Part shown: one piece after another, positions 44,470-57,499 of the stretch | Position numbering within the stretch: the first letter of the stretch is position 1 | How the letters are laid out: the number at the start of each line of letters is the position of its first letter | From: Pisaster brevispinus | Taxonomy: Eukaryota; Echinodermata; Asteroidea; Forcipulatida; Asteriidae | Reading direction: 5' to 3' | NCBI GenBank assembly: GCA_023634235.1 | Contig: JAMKCF010000001.1 | Location: 4,219,140-4,283,139 of the forward strand | Length of the DNA: 64,000 bases | Position numbers and translations under genes: made by a program | The notes under the pieces: generated by a model | The model's input: only the letters and a program-made list of their open reading frames with translations | Database searches by the model: none | Told to the model about the DNA's origin: nothing

Positions 44470-47400
44470 ATGGCACCAGGCTGCTTTGAACGCGTTATGC
44501 AGTTTATAATTGATCCTGTACGAGATGGTGGTCTTCATGGCTGGGTTGCTGTGTTAGGTTTATTTATAACCAAGATGGCGAATGGTGTTTTAGTAAAAGG
44601 CCTGGGTATGATGTTACCAACGCTACAAGAACAGTTCCTCACTTCAACTTGGCTGATTGGCTGGATGGTTGCTTTTGTAGAAGCGGGTACAGAAATATCA
44701 GGTAAGCACGAATACTTTTTTATCTCGATGATTCGTTATAATAGACAAAAACAACATTGATTGAGCTAATTTTTTTAATCTGTTTTTATAACCGGTGTGA
44801 AGTTGGTCACTCGTTCGTCATTTAATTACGCACAAAACCAATAAAACTGTATTGAAGCATTTTTCACATATCCAGACCCCATTGGCCGGACACCACTACA
44901 TACAGAATTTAAAAAGGGGGTCCAAGGAACACATCCATTGTCACCTTGACCCGACCCTTAGATTTTTGAAAAATTTAGCTTTTAATGTAAACAATTTGCA
45001 CTGTCCTGCGTTACATTATGTGGTTTGTCATTGCCGTGGCAGCTCCGTCTGAAGACAAGAGCACAGAGTATTAAACTAAGGATGAAACTATTGTGGGACA
45101 GACTAGGTGGTCACTTATCGGCCACTGCTATGGTTGGGGGTTGAGACATTAACATTGACGAGCGAACATCCTACCGTACATTACTGCAGTGAATCAAATG
45201 CACATGTACTCCAAATTTTGAACGGTCAGTCCAGACCCCATGAGCCGGCCATCACTACACACATAATTTAATAGGAGGGTACATCGAACACACCCATGGT
45301 CGTCTTGACCCGGCACATAAGGTTTACAAAAAAATTATCATAGATTTTTGAAAAATGTATATTTTGTGTAAAAAACACCCAACCGTACATTGTATTGTCC
45401 TTAATGTGTACTTCGAATTTTGAGCGGTCAGTTTCACATGTCCAGACCGGGCACCAGTACATACACAATTAAAGAGGGACCAACCCATGGGGTTTTAATA
45501 TTTTTTTTTGATTTATGATAAAAATATTAATTTGACGTATAAGAAACCTACCGTATGTAGCTTACATTGTTGTGCACTTAATCAATGCATTTCACATGTC
45601 CAGACCCATGGGCCGGGCACAACTGTATACAGAATTAAAGAGGAGGGTCCAAGAAACACACTCATGGTCACCTTGACCCTGCTAATGGGGCTTAAATAAA
45701 TGCTTGTTTTAGATTTTTGAAAAACTATTATTATAATGTAATCAATTTGCACCGTCCTGCATTACATTAGAAGATTATGAAAACGGACTGTACTGGGACA
45801 CAGTAGACAATGTTGCACTGGGCTGTAACCAGATGGTCTTAAGACAACAGCACAGGATAAACTAAGGAAGAAACGAAGGACGTTTTGAAGAATTGTGGGG
45901 ACAGACTTGGTGGTCACTTAGATTACTGCTCTGGTTGGGGGGGGGGGTTGGCAGGCAAGGGGATGAACCATTGGAATGAAATGTGTGGTCAAGCTGGTCA
46001 GAGGATGAGACAAGGGCAAGACTATGAATTGTGGGTGTTGATGAGAGTTGGGGGAAGGGGGGGCTAGCTAATAATTGGGAACCTATGTGGAACAAATGTA
46101 GTGAGAATCTAAGCTTACACCAGTGCTGTTCTGTCTTCGACATTTATAGGCCAGGTTTGGACGACTTTGCAGAATTACAAACCCAATTATCTGCACTTGC
46201 CAAGAACAATTACCCCCACTATTTTTTGCTGTCAAATATATGTCTCAAATGAGAGCTGGGTTTTTTTCTTCCCTTTAACAAATTTTCTCTTTCTTAACAG
46301 GCATCCTAGCAACGCCACTGAAGGAAAGATTTGGCGCCAGGATTGTGGTGACAGTGAGTGGGTTAGTTGCTGGTATCTCCATGATAACTGCGTCATTTCA
46401 ATCCAGTTTATACGTCATGACCTTCATCCTTACCGTATTTACTGGTAATTATATTACTGATTGATAATTGGGTTTCACTAGCAAAGTTTTGGAAAAACCC
46501 AAATACAAATAAACAAACCAATACAGGCCCAAGCAGGAACATTGGTGAAATAGGCCTACCGCCTTACGCTTGTTACACTTTACTCGGACCAAAATGTACG
46601 ACACAGTTTGTCGGCCATGATGGAAGGAGACGTAAGGGTCGGTCAAAAACATTGCTTTTTTAAGGCTCCAGCACTGGTTGTTTGGCTAACTGTGTCGACA
46701 TGACAGTCCAAATCATCTAACCATCTTGTCTCACTAAGATCACAAAGTAAGTGCCCTTTTAAAGATTGCATCTTCTTTTAAGGCGAAATATACTTTTTGT
46801 TTTGAAACCGATCGGTTACCTTCATGATGTATAAATGTAGATTTATACAATAAAACTTAAGTTGTGACAGATCATTTTAACAGGTGGTCACGTTTTTGAA
46901 ATATCGCCGAAAAACTGGACAATTAATTCGCAAATGGAATAAACAAGTTGAGAGACGTTTCATACATGAAACGTTTCTAAGATTGTTACTTTTAGAACAG
47001 TCTATAGTATGGCTTTGGGTTTTCATAAGAAAATCAAGCGGAAGTATTTAACCTGTCAATTTGCCCTTAGCACCCTACTGTACGCCCGCCCAGCACGCCC
47101 AGTGGGGATATCCTATACCTGCAGCTATTGCAATAGTTAGTTTCTATAATTACTGGTAAAGCTAAATAACCCTTTTTAAAAATTAAGTTAAGAATGAAAT
47201 AGATCGTACTTTTCACGTATACCAATCACACGTTCCTTGCAATCGTTTCTCAAATTGTGTTACGTTTCCAACAGCCGCGGGGCTTCTCAGGTCATTGTTA
47301 TCATTTGTTGGAGTAATTACCAAAGGTAGACCCTTCTTTTTAAAGAAAACTCCTTTTTGATTTACGTGTGTAGGTGACCTGCTGAATTGACTGTGTTTTT

Positions 47401-49487
47401 TATGTTATTATTAATTGCCCATAATTGTAAATCATTGTTTGTTTTACTATTCAGGACCAGCTGTTGGCATCTCAATCGTGATATTGAAGCATCTGATTGG
47501 GTGCTTTTTTAGTAAATCTACAACACTGGCTTACGGCGTGGCGGGTCTGGGCATCTCGTCAGTTTTCGTAGCTGCTGTGCCCTTGATACAGCTTTTCTTG
47601 GATATCTACGGCTGGAGGGGAACAATGCTACTTCTTGGAGGATTATTGCTACATTTCGCTGTCTGTGGTGCTCTGATAAAACCACCTGATGCTAGTCGAA
47701 GTGAAGATGGTTATGGGGCTGCTCACACGGACGACGAGCAAGAGACCAAGGACGATGAAGTGGTAACAAGCAACCGATTTGGCTGTTCTTGTTTTAGAAC
47801 AGTCTGCTCATTTGTTAGAAACGCATTTCAGCTTGGTTTATTCTCATCCATATCCTTCTGGCTTGTTTTATTTGTAGTCATCCTTTCGAGGTTGACATAT
47901 TATGCTTGGTTAATTTACTATGTGCAGTACGCTACTGTGTACAAAGGATTCACACTGGAAGATGCAGCGCATTTCGTCATCGCTTATGGAATCGGGAGGG
48001 CAGTAGCTTGCGTTCTGATTGGTCCACTGGTTCAAACTGTTCAGATTATCAGCACATTCACGTGGACTGCCATAGCTCTACTTATAACTGTCATCTATTA
48101 TGCTGTCGATCCATGGTTGATGTCTTATTGGTCGATCATTGCCAACACTTTCATCTTTGGAAACGCTATTGCAATGATCTCAGTACTCATTGATGTTGTC
48201 AATAAGGAAATATTCGGTAAAGAACAGATGGGTCACGCAATGGGGTGGACGGGATGTTTGTCTGGTGCTACAATGTTCCTTCTTTTATACTTTCCAGGTG
48301 AGCTCTTATGTCTCGTCAGTTGTGGTAACACTAGACTGGTCCCGTCTTTATCCTCAAAAATAAATACAGGTACTTGGACCAATTTTACAAAGAGTTAAGG
48401 CTGATCTTCAATGTGTATCAATTGCTAAGCAAAGTGTGATGTCACAATATAAATCACTATGGTGATACTGACAACTCATCTTATAATGAATCGTATTGTT
48501 TTGTGGAATCGAACCCTAGTCTTACAAACCCGATGGACATGTGGGCGTGTGTGATGCAATAAAGCATAACTAGAGAGTAGGCTACTACATCACTAGCTGA
48601 TTTCCGCTATAAAACAACAACACACTATTTCAGTACAACTTGTTTAGGCGTAATTGGTGGTTATAAAGCACCTTTATAAGACATTACAACGCCCCAATAT
48701 ACGGAGCTATAACGTCCTATTTTGGAGTTATAACTCCCTTTACGGCGTTTCAACGCACCTTTACGGCGTTATAACGCCCTAATTTTACGGCGCCAAAACG
48801 CCCCAATTTAAAGGTCAATGTGTACCTGGCGTAATTCAGGATCCTCGAAGATGACATCAGAATTTGGGGCTAGAATTACATTTATAGTACCAAGTTGAGA
48901 TTTGTGAGACGCTAGGCGGCAGCAGACTTACCATGGAAATGTCAATATTTTTAATCTCGAATTCAGTTCAGTATTAACTGTTTCACGTTTGATGCAACTA
49001 GTTTTCGGAAAGGTACCTCTTTAAAAAAACTCAATCAAAAAACTCATGCTAAATAACCAAGGTCAAGCGGAACATTCAGTCCATGTTGCAAAAAGTTATC
49101 TGTTTTGTTCAACACAATACGTATATTCTTAAAACCCTCCGGGCAAAGTTACAAATAAAAATTCGGCATCAGCATGTGTACGACAGCCGCAGTAAGAGTG
49201 ACTTATTTTTTTAAATATCAGTCAGCTCATATTAAACTAATTGTTTTTGCATTTTGATTAATTTTAATGTTTAATTCTTCTACTACTTATCACTACGTAA
49301 AAGTCCTTGTATAATTTTACGCTTTCCTTTCTTTTTGTGATCACCAGGATTGATTTATGACACTATTGGAGACTACACCGTGGCTTTCAGTCTAATAGCT
49401 GGTGTACAATCACTGACTGCTGTTGCAATACTGTGGTTACACTGGAGACAGAAACACCATCCCAGTTCATCTGAGTTGTCACAATAA
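44470..49487 (+). CDS. Monocarboxylate-transporter-like protein (SLC16 family), gene 3, intact
   Basis: Exons 44470-44701, 46301-46444, 47455-48297 and 49348-49487, all phase 1 with GT/AG borders, give 452 aa. The start MAPGCFERV matches gene 1 and follows the same TTCCAAA context; an in-frame ATG at 44449 is a less likely alternative. Twelve TM segments, the TM1 motif RDGGLHGW, the conserved Lys in VLVKGLG, SKSTTLAYGVAGLG in TM5 and YGWRGTMLLLGG are present. TM8 keeps Arg in AYGIGRAVAC with Tyr at the usual Asp position, as in gene 2. The loop after TM6 is acidic (DDEQETKDDE). Exon lengths 2-4 equal those of gene 2 exactly. The stop codon lies within an AATAAA hexamer (49484-49489), probably coincidental. 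A plasma-membrane small-solute transporter of unknown substrate. Confidence 0.88.
44702..46300 (+). other. Gene 3 intron 1 with tandem repeats
   Basis: Four diverged repeats begin near 44863, 45227, 45433 and 45593 at a CACATATCCAGACCCC-like word and run through ACATACAGAATTTAAA and CACCTTGACCC. The first and last extend to a shared GGGACAGACT...GGTGGTCACTTA...GGTTGGGGG segment (about 45095 and 45898), where a G10 run sits. 46065-46250 matches 59615-59720 in front of pseudogene 4. Confidence 0.75.
46445..47454 (+). other. Gene 3 intron 2
   Basis: Collinear over its length with 60009-61053 of pseudogene 4 (TACGCCCGCCCAG, CACACGTTCCTTG and CTTCTCAGGTCATTGTTATCA shared). This shows that genes 3 and 4 are the closest pair by duplication. 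No gene inside. Confidence 0.75.
48298..49347 (+). other. Gene 3 intron 3
   Basis: Includes a cluster of palindromic ACGGCGTTATAACGCCC-type words at 48685-48803. The rest is AT-rich without recognisable features. Confidence 0.65.
48685..48803. repeat. Cluster of imperfect 14-bp palindromes
   Basis: Five or six related words about 20-25 bp apart. GGAGTTATAACTCC (48724-48737) and GGCGTTATAACGCC (48765-48778) are perfect palindromes; their neighbours (GGAGCTATAACGTCC, GGCGTTTCAACGCACC, GGCGCCAAAACGCC) are near matches. Part of a related word recurs near 62088 in the matching intron of pseudogene 4. Confidence 0.8.
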
Positions 49488-50560
49488 ACAACATCGCTCC
49501 GTTAACCAGATCAGGAACAACATTTTCTCCCTCAAACTATTTTCTCTTACAGGTGAATGATAACTTCACAATTTTTTGACTTTTACTTTATGCCGGCTCT
49601 TTGTTAAGTTTTTGTGAACGTTATGATGACTTACAGGCAGTATTGTTAAACAGGGCAATTAAAATCACCTCTGACTGGTTCAGCTGAATACAGTGTCTCC
49701 TTGTTGAGAAAATAGCGAAAAAGCTGTAGGGTTCATTCAGTCCACATCTGTGCCCATGCTTTGGTGTGTATATTGCCGAGTTAACTTCTTGGTTTTTTTT
49801 TGTGGTAAATTTTGAGAAATGTTCACATGTTTAATGCACATAATGCGAGGCATCAATGATTTAAGAATGAAATTATTAAATAATTAAAAGAACACTGACA
49901 AAGTATGTCTTCGTTACGTGTGCTCGATATAAAAAGTTATTTCGTGCGCTCAAAAAAAATACGATACTCGAAACCATTTCGTGCGCTCGAAATAATTTCG
50001 AGTGCACATAATGATTTCGAACACATAACAATTGTAATTATTATGTGTTGATTATTGATGACAATAATGGTAAGTAGGGATAGTAATACCATCAGGACTG
50101 TTAATTGATTGTTTTTCCTCCAAACTTAATAGATTTATTGAAATTATCGAGTTAAAAAAATTAGCCCTCCCGTTCAGTACTAGAACTAGTGGTGTTTCAT
50201 AAAGAACATTGAACAATTTATCTTAAAAATTAATATTTAGTCTGATCTAATGTTAGTCTACAATTAATTTTAAGCTCCGTTTCATCAAATCAATCTTAAC
50301 GTAAGATCGATCAAGTATAAGATAAGATTAATATCAATTGTATCTTTAGATTTCAATGTTGTTGACAGAAGCTACCACACGACCTTTTACCCAAACCAAT
50401 CTTACGGCTACCTAACCTTGTTTCCAAGGTGGCCATCTTGAGTTCATTGTGATCGTTGAGTCCAATTCTTACACAGTGCGTTGTTAAATTATTGTGATAC
50501 ATGAATGGTTTGTTTCTTGGTCGTGCAGTATATTGTTTGAAGGGTTAACTATAAGCAAGA
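49488..50560. other. Gene 3 downstream region
   Basis: No gene. 49920-50030 holds repeated TTTCGTGCGCTCGA-type words, including a near-perfect inverted repeat around 49981-50007 (GTGCGCTCGAAAT / ATTTCGAGTGCAC). Otherwise AT-rich. Confidence 0.5.
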
Positions 50561-50568
50561 AACCAGTA

Positions 50569-50772
50569 TCAAACTTTACATATAACATTATTATGTTGTT
50601 TTAACTGGTAACCTGTTTGTTGGGTAAGCGCCAATATTTTGTTGAAGTAAACTACATGTATACTTGCGGGTAGAACCATGTGCAAAGAGCCGTTGCTATG
50701 GTATCGGCGTTTCGAGCAGTATACTCTGCTCGTCTTCAGGAGAACTTCACAATCACCGTGGCATAAATTCAC
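50569..50772 (-). mobile_element. Penelope-like element remnant with hammerhead-like motif (tentative)
   Basis: On the - strand CTGAAGA (50739-50733) is followed by a perfect 7-bp stem CGAGCAG / CTGCTCG with loop AGTATA, and then AAAC, so that the last G gives GAAA (50713-50710). CTGANGA, stem II and GAAA is the hammerhead ribozyme core order, which is known at the ends of Penelope-like retroelements. One extra C between CTGAAGA and the stem, and a weak stem III (GCCG / CGGC), depart from the consensus. It may be a decayed or non-catalytic version. Confidence 0.4.
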
Positions 50773-52514
50773 AGAGCTGCGTATGTCTGGGCCCAGTCTA
50801 TCAGTTTACAGTCGTGAGTCCCTCATAGTCAACAGAACAAGAGTGGAGTTTGCGTAGGTTGGGACATTTCTTTTTAGGAAAATGGATTGGAAATTCTGCC
50901 GCAAGACTCAATGCCATTTTGTGACTAGCTTTATTTTGTTAGTATGCTTGTCACACATGTCATGAATGATGCCACAGCCAAGTACAGTCATTTTAAATGC
51001 TTGTTTTGTTTCCCTTTTCTTTAGATGTATATTTAAACCCCTTTAGCTCAGTTTATGTATACCTTTTAAGAGAGTATGTGTTAATCAAAGTTGTTGCTTG
51101 TAAACAAAACATGAGTGGCTTAGGGACGTTATTGGTATTTCAATCTTGTTGCCCCGTGTCCTTTCATTTTCTATCCGTATTTACTTGTCATTGTTTACTT
51201 GCGTTTGGGGCGGTGGCTGTGGGGAGGGACGCGCCCAATGTTCGCTTCTTGGAAAGCGCAGCCAATTCGGGCAGACCTCCCGGGGGTCATTAGAGCGTCG
51301 CTGGGTCTTTAGGTCTACCAATAGGGGCTGGTGTGGTAGCAGGCCGGGGGCCGGCGGAGCACTGTGTTTTGAGGCCAGCGGACCAGTGGGTTTGGAGTTC
51401 TTGGGAGTATGTTTTGGGTCAAGTTCTTCAGGAAGTAACTGGCTATTGAGATCTTCCGAGTCTACAGGATCAAGTGATGGCAGGTCCGAAAGGAGAGCGT
51501 TGTGGGCGCTCTCGTCAGTCGATACTTTAGTGTACAGTGTACGGTAACAATTCCTACTAATTTATTTTGAGCAGTTGCAACAGTTTAATTCTGGCTCTCA
51601 CAATAACTATTCGAGCTTTCGAAATGATTTCTAGATAGGGAGCTCCTTTCTACAAAAATTCTAATAAAAGGCAAGAGGGTGCTAATTTTCTAGTTTTAAA
51701 AACATCCTACTAAGATACCTGATCTATTAGATGCCCAATCATGAACTTTGAAGCTTTAAAACAACATGAAATACAGTTTTTAAACTTAAAAAAACACTGT
51801 AATTTGACACATGATGACGTCACCATGACGTCATTTCAGTTGTTTTATTTATTAGTGAACATTTACCTGTGTGTGTAGTTTGAAGTTTGTGTTAGCTTAG
51901 TGTGTTTTTGTTAGCGGACAATAGACGCGGAGAAGCAGAAAAGGGAGAAGTAAACAAATATATATATATAAGAAAAATAAAATTAAAAAAAACTGGTGTT
52001 CCAAGCACTGACAACTATGTACCAGTGGCATTGCGAAGAAGACACGAGGGCTAATCAAACATCGGCTAACCAGTGCCCCGATGTTTGTGCATTGAGGCAA
52101 TGGCTACTCCCCTCACACTACTACATGTTCAAAATCGTGTGAACACAACTCTAGGTTCCATGGAGCAAAAAAATAAGCTCATCGCAGATCCATTGAAAAG
52201 TCAAAAGAAAACACAAGATCTGCTAGCAGTATTTGGTGAACAGTTTCCAGTAGTACAAATGAAAATCAGCCATTTGTAACAGTTTGTGATTGAGGTTGTG
52301 TGTTCCTGTATTATTCCGGTGGCTTAATGAAAAAACCATGACACGCTGGATTAAAGCACCAAACGTTGCACACTTGTTTTAGGGGTCCCATAGAAGCATA
52401 TTAGAGGGGGTGCCTGGTCTGTCATCTCCAGGCCAGTAAACTAAAGGGGTCAACTTTTTCCAAATAGCTCTGCCTGAGTGTCTGAAATAGAAGCTGCATG
52501 GTCATTTTTTAAAG
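50773..52514. other. Intergenic, unassigned
   Basis: 51190-51550 is markedly GC-rich against its surroundings and opens an ORF of 133 codons with no recognisable domain. Near 51780-51850 a TTTGACACATGATGACGTCA word marks another edge of the dispersed repeat family seen at 2645. A (TA)n run lies near 51959-51970. No supported gene. Confidence 0.5.
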
Positions 52515-54020
52515 TCATGAAAACCAAATCACATTTGTCTTGGATCTCACTACAGACAGGTGGTTTTTTACAATATATATCTAAAATGAACAATTGACGG
52601 GCAAACCAGGAAGGCAATTAAGTTTGGCTCCATCCAAGGCTAAGAAAGATTACAATGGAGATTAGAACACAACTGGCTGACAACTTACTTTTATTGCTTG
52701 GAAAGCAAAAAGGCAAATGTAGAATCATTCACTACAAAATGTATGCATCCACAAGGGTAGAAAAACATGGTAGATTATAAACAGTCTCATCCACACTGTG
52801 AGAACAAAACAAGAGTTGGAATACACAACTTCAAAATCCTAACTAAACCATGTCAGGCTAGGTGAAAAAATATTTCAATTCTACCCACAATAAAATCTAC
52901 ACCTGAGGGAGCAAAGACCCATCACTGTTACAACTTAGGGTACCAACAATATGAGTAGGAAATTTTATACAAAACAGCAATTTTCTCAAAGAGTTCCTAA
53001 AATTGTCAGTATGCATGGTGAAAGTGTCAAACACAAAATCTCACTCCAAAAAGATATATACATCCTACCATGAATTGGTGAGCACAAACAGTTGGATTAC
53101 ACCAAACTACAAAACTGCTGACAAAGATATTCCACTTAGCAACTACACTAACATTGGGAACCCACAATCCCGTCACTACACGTTCTTTGGGAACAAATTT
53201 AGAAATGCAATCAGACATCTTCAAATTCTCATACCACAAAGACCGTGAAAAAAATAAATGTACAAATATAACATAAATATCTCCATTAACCAAACTTTAA
53301 CTTGTCAGGATATAAACCTAAATAAAAGCATCTGCACAATCATACAATTTTAGAGATCCAAAAGCCAGAACAAGTCTAAAATTCAATGCACAAACATTAT
53401 CCAAAATTTCCAAGGGTATATATTTCAACTGTACAACAAAATACAACAGGCAATCTCATCCACACAATTTGAATGACAAAAAGTTTCATTGAATGTGTAT
53501 ATATCCAAAAGATGGAAAAACACAAAAAGAAACTTGAACTTTTATACAATGAAAAGTACATAAACGACGGGGCGGAAAAAATCCCATATCTTTCACAAGA
53601 GCTGAAACTATTATTATATACTTATATTTCTGTGGATCAGAGGCAGCTTGAGCTGACAACGGCAGGGAGCGGGATTCCTCTGTACATATACAATTTAAGT
53701 TATGGCATTTTGCCACAGACCCCATGTAAAAAACACTGTGGGCCTACCAATGGTCACTGCTACTGCCAAGACTGGTACATGGACATAAATTGCAGATCGT
53801 GAATACAAGGGAGGCTTCCCTACTCTTTCTATGGCTTTGCCAGTTGGTAAACCAAACAAGCCACTACTAATAACACTTACATAGCGGGGAATCATTGTAT
53901 ATATTTCTGATACAGCAACCATGATCGTACACTACACAACAAAACAGGTCATTTAAACTTTTTTTTAAAAAAAATGTCCACAGCACTTGGTGTAATATCA
54001 TTTTAAAATGCAAAACTACG
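52515..54020. repeat. Array repeat A (internally deleted, 1.5 kb)
   Basis: First member of a direct array. It is collinear with repeat B except that ~1.99 kb (55372-57360 in B) is absent, the join falling near 53871-53877. The start word TCATGAAAACCAAATCAC and the end word AAATGCAAAACTACG are shared with the other members. Confidence 0.9.
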
Positions 54021-57000
54021 TCATGAAAACCAAATCACATTTGTCTTGGATCTCACTACAGACAAGTGGTTTTTTACAATATATATCTAAAATGAACAAT
54101 TGGCGGGCAAACCAGAAAGGCAATTAAGTTTGGCTCCATCCAAGGCTAAGAAAGATTACAATGGAGATTAGAACACAACTGTCTGACAATTTACTTTTAT
54201 TGCTTGGAAAGCAACAAGGCAAATGTAGAATCATTCACTACAAAATGTATGCATCCACAAGGGTAGAAAAACATGGTAGATTATAAACAGTCTCATCCAC
54301 ACTGTGAGAACAAAACAAGAGTTGGAATACACAACTTCAAAATCCTAACTAAACCATGTCAGGCTAGGTGAAAAAATATTTCAATTCTACCCACAATAAA
54401 ATCTACACCTGAGGGAGCAAAGACCCATCACTGTTACAACTTAGGGTACCAACAACATGAGTAGGAAATTTTATACAAAACAGCAATTTTCTCAAAGAGT
54501 TCCTAAAATTGTCAGTATGCATGATGAAAGTGTCAAACACAAAATCTCACTCCAAAAAGATATATAAATCATACCATGAATCGGTGAGCACAAACAGTTG
54601 GATTACACCAAACTACAAAACTGCTGACAAAAATATTCCACTTAGCAACTACACTAACATTGGGAACCCACAATCCCGTCACTACACGTTCTTTGGGAAC
54701 AAATTTAGAAATGCACTCAGACATCTTCAAATTCTCATACCACAAAGACCGTGAAAAAAATAAATGTACAAATATAACATAACTATCTCCATTAACCAAA
54801 CTTTAACTTGTCAGGATATAAACCTAAACAAAAGCATCTGCACAATCATAAAATTTTAGAGATCCAAAAGCCAAAACAAGTCTAAAATTCAATGCACAAA
54901 CATTATACAAAATTTCCAAGGGCATATATTTCAACTGTACAACAAAATACAACAGGCAATCTCATCCACACAATTTGAATGACAAAAAGTTTCATTGAAT
55001 GTGTATATATCCAAAAGATGGAAAAACACAAAAAGAACTTTTATACAATGAAAAGTACATAAGCGACGGGGCGGAAAAAAATCCCATATCTTTCACAAGA
55101 GCTGAAACCATTATTATATACTTATATTTCTGTGGATCAGAGGCAGCTTGAGCTGACAACGGCAGGGAGCGGGATTCCTCTGTACATATACAATTTAAGT
55201 TATGGCATTTTGCCACAGATCCCATGTAAAAAAACACTGTGGGCCTACCAATGGTCACTGCTACTGCCAAGACTGGTACATGGAAATAAATTGCAGATCG
55301 TGAATACAAGGGAGGCTTCCCTACTCTTTCTATGGCTTTGCCAGTTGGTAAACCAAACAAGCCACTACTAAAAAATACCGAGGCGCTCAGAAACTGCATG
55401 GTGGCATACAAAATCTTTAACACCACTGACTACAGTTTAGCTAATATCCCATTGGACTTCAAAATGAAACCTGGCGAATACATCGTTGGAATAACAATAA
55501 AACCGAGTACACTTAAAAATTCGATTTGTCAAAGTACAATATGAGGCATAAATCAATGACCTACAACACATGTCTGCACTCAGACAGTCAATACGAACAC
55601 AAGTCCAACATTGTCTAACCACACTGTAGATCAAAAATACAATTGCAATTAAAAAAAATTCAACTTGCATAGTCTTACAAATACTTAAAAGTAACACAGT
55701 AATATGCTAAGATATTTGGAATACAATTGAAGTAATACAATTTACAACTTTCACACAGGTGAAAAAACTAACGTTGGCAAATCTTACGGTCACAATAATA
55801 TGTATGCAACAATAATTAACTGGGTCTTAAATTGCCTGTTTCAAAAGAATCAAGAATCTTCAAAAATCCATAAAAGAGACTGCCTTTAAACCAAAACAGA
55901 TCTGCAAAGCTTGGATAACTACATAAAATAGTACTTACAATTCTACAAACACAATTTTACAAAACAAGTTGCACAACATAAACTGTAAGTAAGATAAATA
56001 CTCCTTGATGAAGTCTTCACATCGATGCAGGAAGCACAAACTAGATGGTGACCATCACATCATAGTTCACGACGAAAACTTAAAAAAAAATCCTCAGGAA
56101 AAAACCTTAAAAACCAAGGTTGAAGTATGGGCAAAAACCGACGCCATTGTTGAACAGTCCAACTTAATGATGAAAAGGCATTAGCAGAAGCAATACCGAA
56201 AAAATACATAAAATGGCGAACACTCAATCCTGTCTACGGCGCCATTTGTATAGAGACACGACGTAGACAGAAGAAAAATAGCACACAGAAAAGAAGTAAA
56301 AATGGCTTAATCTAGTCAACGACGCCATTTGTAGGAGACACGAAAAAGTCCTCTGTTTAAAAAGAAGAGCATTCACCAAAATACAATAATTACAAAATCC
56401 ATTTGATGACGTCTAAAATGTAAACTGATCTCCCGCACTTGAACTAATTTTAATAGCTCCTTCATTCAATAGCAAACAATACAAAATACCATTAACACTA
56501 TACAGTAACACAGTCACTTATAAAAGGCGAAAGGTCAGCATGACACGAGGCTGGCTACATACACAAACAAGTTTACTAAATCCAAAAATTATAATATTTC
56601 TCTCACAAAAAGACAATTAGATACAAAACAATACTTACAGATAGCTTACTAAAACTATCCCTCCCCGGATATTTTTTTTTTTGAGGATGGCCAGAGCCAT
56701 GCTCCCTACAAAAATAGTGAGAAATACCACTCGAAAACAAATATGCTCTCTCTTGCCAAAAGCTAAAGTGGAAAAGAGAATAAGCATAAAGGTTGCGACC
56801 CCCAACTTTTTGTAAGATATAAGATAAAGTTGATCAGACACTTCAACACTTCACGAGGGAGCACTTGAGTTCCCTACATTGTCCCTACTTAACGACCATG
56901 CGACCCGAGTGGTCCAAAGACAAATACAAGTGTGACCAAGAAAGTATTTATAAAAATTACATTTATATACGATTTACAATGAGTTACACTTTTAAACTCT

Positions 57001-57499
57001 ATGCGCCTCAGTCTCACAATTTGACTTACGTGAGATATATAATATTACACAAGATAAATTATAAACAATCCCTCACTTATGAGGAAATACACATTAAGCA
57101 GTAACAATAAAACCAGACACCAAATCAGGTTTTCTAAATACAAAGTGACAAACATGCATGGATAAAACATCCTCAGCAAATTTACTCTAAGTCAGCTCCA
57201 AAACCATGTAAGAACTACATTCCAACACAAAACCTGCATAGCAAATTTCACATGTCAACACAAAGTCCAATCAGCAAATTCTTGAACCAAATCTCAAACA
57301 CCAAAGTTGTTACAGTGTTATATATTGAGGTCAACCACATGGTTGAACAGACATAATACAATTACATAGCGGGGAATCCTTGTATCTATTTCTGATACAG
57401 CAACCATGATGGTACACTACACAACAAAACAGGTTATTTAAACTTTTAAAAAAAGTCCACAGCACTTGGTGTAATATCATTTTAAAATGCAAAACTACG
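54021..57499. repeat. Array repeat B (longest form, 3.48 kb)
   Basis: Contains the full unit. The interior absent from A includes three GACGCCATTTGT/GGCGCCATTTG words near 56140, 56238 and 56320, two of them followed by a GAGACACGA word. A - strand ORF of 144 codons (54992-55426) is open only in this copy. No reverse transcriptase, transposase or inverted termini were seen, so the nature of the unit (satellite-like or transposon-derived) is unknown. Confidence 0.85.

Noticed and set aside
51146..51547. 133-codon Ser/Gly-rich ORF
   Set aside because: GC-rich stretch with no recognisable motif in any frame.
52073..52279. 68-codon ORF before the repeat array
   Set aside because: Looks protein-like in composition, but no family, splice signal or conservation within the window supports it.
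54992..55426. 144-codon - strand ORF in array repeat B
   Set aside because: Broken by small indels in repeats A and C, and no domain; not maintained as a gene.
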